Notes under the pieces: model-generated
The model's database searches: none
Seen by the model: the letters and a program-made list of their open reading frames with translations, nothing else
Told to the model about the DNA's origin: nothing
Shown here: in pieces, positions 61,201 to 64,000 of the stretch
Layout of the letters: each line of letters opens with the position of its first letter
Numbering within the stretch: the stretch's first letter is position 1
Source: Achromobacter aloeverae
GTDB taxonomy: Bacteria > Pseudomonadota > Gammaproteobacteria > Burkholderiales > Burkholderiaceae_B
DNA: 64,000 nucleotides
Assembly: GCF_004121055.1 (NCBI RefSeq)
Contig: NZ_PYAL01000004.1
Coordinates: 496,001 to 560,000 of the forward strand
Direction of reading: 5' to 3'
Translations under genes and position numbers: made by a program

Positions 61201-61325
61201 GCCTGCGCCAGCAGGGGGGCGCCGCCCAGGACGGCGATCGACAGGACCATCCGCCCGGCCGAGCGCGCCATGCGTGCGCGCAGGCTCGGGCGTCGGGTGG
61301 GGAGGACGATGGCGGGTGAGGTCAT
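58254..61325 (-). CDS. Large MscS-family mechanosensitive ion channel
   Basis: This 1023-residue protein is an MscS/YbiO-type channel. After a signal-like N-terminus come an Ala/Thr-rich region (30-170), a membrane segment, and a Glu/Arg/Gln coiled-coil-like stretch (about 255-290: EEDVIERRLRHDQERQRLEAERQREEA). A low-complexity Ala/Pro/Gly region (about 300-430) precedes several membrane segments. The pore helix and cytoplasmic start are SIIGVAVGFGSQKLVQDFITGIFLLMENAMQVGDWV, then the beta domain (SVEYLSIRTVRLRGGDGSLYIVPFSSV). The ATG at 61325 is chosen, as AAGG lies at the right distance. It relieves osmotic pressure. Low-complexity parts may vary in length between strains. Confidence 0.88.
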   Translation of the reverse strand: MTSPAIVLPTRRPSLRARMARSAGRMVLSIAVLGGAPLLAQAAGPMNGLMPGALHATPTAGHAAASSANSNAAAANATGTATATAGAAPSSASITPADAQRALQLLQDDATRARTIQALKAIADTAPATPATTTTTTTPAAGAATTATSAPAAAAPAPAEPPAATIVPLEANGLTARMLRSISAWVDGIGAQLTEVREGMRALPGMVAVANRNLSTEEGHRLLQHVLTALLAVFAIGLLLEWALQRALRQPRHALAQYADEEDVIERRLRHDQERQRLEAERQREEAARVQASGQQEAEDASLRSAPPGVALVQTTRDGIARVEAVPVPLDDAAAPPDAASVEDAARTGQAPAGDAAADAAEDGKAARRHPPGEDKAIGTPTVGTGRAAGALPARGAATVGIPATGSDTVAAGGAAGVIASDATRTRDKTAERANRNAGRHWHTIRHLPYAIASLVLDLLPLALFFVAAGLMLRWLDGDDARVHEAVSGFIHAYVTTRISMAVLRLLVSPVGHGLRILHVSDTVSHRLQNGLRRIIVLALFGLALADAAQVLGVGPQARMILLKGISLLVHCLAIVLILRMRRPVARILAGTPGQTGPLAQARYWLAHSWAIIAIVLVAGLWVIWALGVEDGFPKLMHFVVVSGGIIIAGRVAAMLLLGALGRLFEQHQTDGDGKDEAGRGAARERLAGRYFPIVRRLVSVLIFIATVLVLLQAWGADVWDWFARGTLGRSIASALATIVASIIIAILVWEAVLYSIERRLQRWKDQGDLLRAARLRTLVPMLRTLLMIAVLLVVGLTALNEIGINTTPLLAGASIIGVAVGFGSQKLVQDFITGIFLLMENAMQVGDWVTVAGVSGSVEYLSIRTVRLRGGDGSLYIVPFSSVSTVNNTNRGLGNAAVRVSVAYDTDVEQVIAELKKLGAEMREDPIYRNVILNDIEVWGVDAVDGSMVTVAGQIRCKDSGRWGVQREMNRRILDRFRELGIAIANPRASLLLTADEAPAETPGPAGSPPRAESGKAPETRG

Positions 61326-61448
61326 GGGGGGCATCCTTGGGCCGCGAGAGAAACGGAATGGAAAACGAAACGGAATAATTAACATGCGCGGTGAAATGGG
61401 GGAATGCCGCGACTGCGGCGTGGGGGGCCTTGCAGGGGCGGGCTGGCG

Positions 61449-61491
61449 CCGCTGCAGCGGAGGCTGCGCGCGATTCCCGCCGCTGCAGCGG
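61449..61491. repeat. Duplicated 12-bp palindrome CCGCTGCAGCGG
   Basis: The palindrome occurs at 61449-61460 and 61480-61491, 31 bases apart (about three helical turns). This spacing would put two bound dimers on one face of the DNA. No known operator is matched. Confidence 0.6.
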
Positions 61492-61659
61492 CGCGCAAAA
61501 ATGGCGCCAGCAAAAGGGCGCCACTGAGCAAGCCTCGTTCCCATGCGACCGGGGATGCCGCTGCGCCAGGAAATCCGTATTCGCGCCGGCGTACGGGCGT
61601 ACGGGCGCCCTGTGCCTGCGCGCCGGCGCGTCCACCGCCTGCCGGTCCGATGTCTCCCC

Positions 61660-61673
61660 GGGGGGGGGGGGGG
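61660..61673. repeat. Homopolymer run of 14 G
   Basis: Four C are followed directly by 14 G, about 335 bases upstream of the channel start and 124 bases downstream of the sugar dehydrogenase stop. Long G or C runs vary in length by slippage; in Bordetella such tracts are known to phase-vary promoters. This one is not in an evident promoter. Sequencing error is also possible. Confidence 0.75.
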
Positions 61674-61797
61674 CGGGTGTCGCCGAGTTCGCCTGTGTCC
61701 GACCTGCCGCCGCCACGCGGATAGCCGCGATCCGGCAGGCGGCGAGCGTGCGGGCGCGATAGGCGGGCTCACTGCCCGCGTGCCCCGAGCGGCGCGA

Positions 61798-63024
61798 TCA
61801 CTGCTCCTGCGCCGGCGTGAGCCGCAGCAGCCGCCCCTCGCTGCTGTCCTCCAGCAGCCACAGGGCGCCGTCCGGCCCTTCGGCGACGGCCCGGATGCGG
61901 GCCCCCATGTTCCAGCGGTTCGCCTCGCGCGCGCCGCCTTGCCCGTCGAAGGCCACGCGCACCAGGGCCTGCGCGCGCAGGGCGCCGATAAACGCCGATC
62001 CCCGCCATTGGGGGAACATGTCTCCACGGTAGAAGATCATGCCCGCCGGCGCGATGACCGGCGTCCAGTACAACACCGGTTCCTGGAATTCCGGATGGGT
62101 GGGTGGGCGCGGGATGGGCGTGCCGTTGTAGTTGTCGCCGTAGGAGACCACCGGCCATCCATGGTTCTTACCCGGCGCTTCCACGCTGAGCTTGTCGCCG
62201 CCCATGGGGCCCATTTCGTGCAGCCACAGGCGACCATCGGGCGCATAGGCCAGGCCGTAGGGATTGCGATGGCCCATGGTCCACATCAGCGCTCGCGCAC
62301 CGCCCGCCTCGGCCCAGGGATTGTCGGGCGGCGTGCCGCCATCCGGGAACATGCGCAGCACCTTGCCCAGGGGTAGATCGTTGTCCTGCGCGGTCTCCGG
62401 GCGCATGCGGTCGCCCGAGGTCAGGAACAGATAGCGGCCGTCGGGCGAGAAGGCGATGATGCCGCCGGGTTGTCCGCCCTTGCCGCCGCCGCGCGGGTTG
62501 CCGTCGGGCGTTGCGCGCCAGATGACGCGCAGGTCGCGCAGGGCCGCGCCATCCAGGTCCAGGCGCGCGCGCGCCAGCGCCAGGTTGGCGCCCGTGCCTG
62601 CCTCGACGTACGTCAGGTAGATCGCCTGGTCGTCGCGCCATGCCGGACTCAGCGCCACATCCAGCAGGCCGTTCTGGCCGCTATAGGTCACGGCCGGCAC
62701 GCCCGCGATCCGCCGCTTCGCGCCTTGCGCGGTCACCACGTACAGCTGGCCGGTCTTCTCCGTGACCAGCATGCGGCCGTCGGGCAGGAAGGCGAGGGCC
62801 CACGGCAGGTCGAAGGTCGCCACGGACCGCACCGTGAAGGGATGGCTCTTGTCGTAGGGACGGCTGCCTTCATTGCGCGGCGGCGCGGCAAGGCTGGCGG
62901 CGCACAGCGTTGCGACCAGGAGGGCCGCCCCGGCCAGGCGCCGGCGCCACCGCGCGCCGGGCGGCTGACGAGGCGAGAGCGGTGCGGGAGGTCGGGGAAG
63001 GCGGGAAGGGGCTGGCAGCGGCAA
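61798..63024 (-). CDS. PQQ-type soluble sugar dehydrogenase (Asd/YliI-like)
   Basis: This 408-residue beta-propeller protein is of the glucose/sorbosone dehydrogenase family. An Arg-rich leader and a hydrophobic stretch (about 30-48) suggest export to the periplasm. Motifs are LPDGRMLVTEKTGQLYVV, SGQNGLLDVALSPAW, GHRNPYGLAYAPDGRLWLHEMGPMGGD and NHGWPVVSYGDNYNG. TTG 63024 is taken as the start, because GGAG stands seven bases before it; an earlier TTG at 63072 lacks one and lies in repeats. It would oxidise aldose sugars with PQQ. No PQQ synthesis genes are in view. Confidence 0.87.
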   Translation of the reverse strand: MPLPAPSRLPRPPAPLSPRQPPGARWRRRLAGAALLVATLCAASLAAPPRNEGSRPYDKSHPFTVRSVATFDLPWALAFLPDGRMLVTEKTGQLYVVTAQGAKRRIAGVPAVTYSGQNGLLDVALSPAWRDDQAIYLTYVEAGTGANLALARARLDLDGAALRDLRVIWRATPDGNPRGGGKGGQPGGIIAFSPDGRYLFLTSGDRMRPETAQDNDLPLGKVLRMFPDGGTPPDNPWAEAGGARALMWTMGHRNPYGLAYAPDGRLWLHEMGPMGGDKLSVEAPGKNHGWPVVSYGDNYNGTPIPRPPTHPEFQEPVLYWTPVIAPAGMIFYRGDMFPQWRGSAFIGALRAQALVRVAFDGQGGAREANRWNMGARIRAVAEGPDGALWLLEDSSEGRLLRLTPAQEQ

Positions 63025-63055
63025 GGCAGGCTCCTGGAAATCGCGGGTAATACGG

Positions 63056-63117
63056 GGGCAAGGACAGGGCAAGGACGGCGCAAGGACGGGGCAAGACGGG
63101 GCAGGGCGGGGACAAGG
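63056..63117. repeat. 11-bp tandem repeats upstream of the sugar dehydrogenase
   Basis: Units GGGCAAGGACA, GGGCAAGGACG and GCGCAAGGACG (63056-63088) are followed by degenerate copies to 63117. They occupy the gap between the sugar dehydrogenase start and the end of the reductase, and they probably separate the gene from its upstream promoter, if it has one. Confidence 0.8.
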
Positions 63118-63142
63118 CCGGCCGCGGACTGCCTCGGCCCTG

Positions 63143-64000
63143 TCACGCCAGCGGCTTGAGATCGCCCAGCACCGTGGGAATCAACTCCGAGACCGTGGGA
63201 TGTATGTGCATCGTGTCCCGCAGGGTGGTGTACGGCTCGCCGGCGGACATGGTGTCGATCAGGCCGTGCACGGCTTCGTCGCCACCCGTGCCCAGGATCG
63301 CCGCGCCGAGCAGCCGCCGGCTCTCGGCGTCGACGATCACTTTCATGCAACCCTGGGTCTCGCCTTTTTCCACCGCCCGGCCGACACGCGTCATGGGCCG
63401 GACGCCCACCAGCGCAGGCTTGCCGGTGCGCCGGACCTGCGCCTCGGTCAGCCCGACACGCCCCAGTGGCGGGTCGATGTACAGGGCATAGACGGGAATG
63501 CGGTCGCTCACTCGGCGGGTCTGGCCATCGAGCAGGTTGGCGGCGACGATTTCGTAGTCGTTGTAGGCGGTGTGCGTGAATGCGCCCCGGCCGTTGCAGT
63601 CGCCCAGGGCCCAGACGCCGGGCACGCTGGTGCACAGGCTGTCGTCGACTTCGATATAGCCGCGCGCGTCCGTGGCGATGCCGGCGGCATCCAGGCCCAG
63701 GTCGTCGGTATTGGGCCGACGGCCGGTGGCGACCAGCACGTGCGTCGCCCGCACGGGCGCCTGGCCGGCATGGGTGTATACGTCGATCTCGTCCGAAGAC
63801 CCCTGGGTCGCCAATGGCTGCCCGGCGCCTTGGTGTCCTTGCTGGCTTCCGGACCCTTGCGCCCCTGGCGCGGGCGCGAAGGCGATGGCATCCGCGTCGA
63901 GACGCATCCCTATGCCCTCGCGCGCCAGGATGCCGCGTATCGCTTCGGAAATGTCCTCGTCCTCGCGCGCGATCAGCCGCGGACCTCTTTCCACCAGCGT
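63143..64000 (-). CDS. Flavoprotein disulfide reductase family, C-terminal part (5' end outside window)
   Basis: The 286 residues in the window are the C-terminal two thirds of a class I pyridine nucleotide-disulfide oxidoreductase; the N-terminal redox Cys pair is off the right edge. VATGRRPNTDDLGLDAAGI and VPGVWALGDCNGRGAFTHTAYND are the FAD-binding area, and the interface ends in DTMHIHPTVSELIPTVL, close to RclA/mercuric-reductase-like enzymes. A Gln/Gly/Ser-rich insertion at about residues 42-70 of the visible part is unusual. It may protect from reactive chlorine or metals, but the substrate cannot be assigned from this half. Confidence 0.87.
   Translation of the reverse strand, partial: TLVERGPRLIAREDEDISEAIRGILAREGIGMRLDADAIAFAPAPGAQGSGSQQGHQGAGQPLATQGSSDEIDVYTHAGQAPVRATHVLVATGRRPNTDDLGLDAAGIATDARGYIEVDDSLCTSVPGVWALGDCNGRGAFTHTAYNDYEIVAANLLDGQTRRVSDRIPVYALYIDPPLGRVGLTEAQVRRTGKPALVGVRPMTRVGRAVEKGETQGCMKVIVDAESRRLLGAAILGTGGDEAVHGLIDTMSAGEPYTTLRDTMHIHPTVSELIPTVLGDLKPLA

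Larger units (their letters stand above)
61326..61797. other. 472-base non-coding gap with palindromes and a long G-run
   Basis: No convincing gene is present between the channel and the sugar dehydrogenase. An A/T-rich patch (61355-61385) near the channel gene should contain its promoter. Two copies of the palindrome CCGCTGCAGCGG and two GGCGCC blocks (61510-61530) follow, and a tract of 14 G lies at 61660-61673. Open frames exist, but they have shadow-like composition and no ribosome sites. Confidence 0.6.

Noticed and set aside
61334-62027. Longer version of the MscS-family protein beginning near 62027
   Set aside because: The added region overlaps the sugar dehydrogenase gene, crosses the G-run and is Arg/Ala/Pro-rich without family residues. 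A ribosome site favours ATG 61325.

Overview
This 64-kb window is GC-rich and densely coded, with short gaps, many ATGA/GTGA overlaps between genes, three TctC/Bug-type periplasmic solute receptors, five LysR regulators and a large stock of acyl-CoA enzymes. That combination points to a betaproteobacterium of the Burkholderiales, most likely the Alcaligenaceae (Bordetella/Achromobacter type). This is inference from gene content; no rRNA or tRNA gene was found. No insertion sequence, phage or CRISPR array was found, so the window looks like ordinary catabolic chromosome.

Positions 1-17.2 kb hold one long plus-strand run whose gene set matches the furfural/5-hydroxymethylfurfural (HMF) pathway described in Cupriavidus basilensis. 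It contains a three-subunit molybdenum furoyl-CoA dehydrogenase (hmfABC), furoyl-CoA synthetase (hmfD), a UbiD-type furandicarboxylate decarboxylase (hmfF) with its UbiX-type flavin prenyltransferase (hmfG), a crotonase-fold hydrolase (hmfE), a GMC-type HMF oxidase (hmfH) and an MFS transporter. Together they would take HMF or furfural through furandicarboxylate and 2-furoate to 2-oxoglutarate. The same run also carries an aldehyde dehydrogenase, a Bug receptor, an FMN 2-hydroxyacid dehydrogenase and a TPP-dependent decarboxylase. These extra genes resemble a mandelate-type feeder route into the pathway. A 76-residue orphan protein with a very strong terminator ends the block.

Positions 17.2-22.4 kb contain a LysR gene divergent from a second FMN 2-hydroxyacid dehydrogenase, a single-domain response regulator, and an MFS exporter divergent from its LysR regulator. 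Positions 22.4-30.5 kb form a probable acyl-CoA operon: nitronate monooxygenase, two enoyl-CoA hydratases, a CaiB-type CoA-transferase, a Bug receptor, an acyl-CoA ligase, an HMG-CoA-lyase-like enzyme and a MarR regulator. A triplicated operator-like sequence lies in front of it. Positions 30.5-39.1 kb hold a flavoprotein, a gluconate module (gntP, gntK, GntR-type regulator) and a divergent aldehyde dehydrogenase/MFS/beta-hydroxyacid dehydrogenase operon.

Positions 39.2-47.6 kb are signalling and transport: a giant hybrid kinase with two kinase cores and two receivers, an MFS carrier, a YnfA-type membrane protein, an isochorismatase-type hydrolase and an OmpR-type two-component pair. Positions 47.7-51.7 kb hold a LysR/Bug/AtuA-like/DUF4387 operon. 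Positions 51.7-53.8 kb are a textbook nitric-oxide unit: nsrR divergent from hmp, with two NsrR-type boxes and a Dnr/FNR-type box between them. The right end carries a LysR/CitE-like/CaiB/HpxZ-like cluster, periplasmic Cu-Zn superoxide dismutase, a large MscS channel, a PQQ-type sugar dehydrogenase and a truncated flavoprotein disulfide reductase. Several gaps carry short tandem repeats, and one gap holds a run of 14 G.
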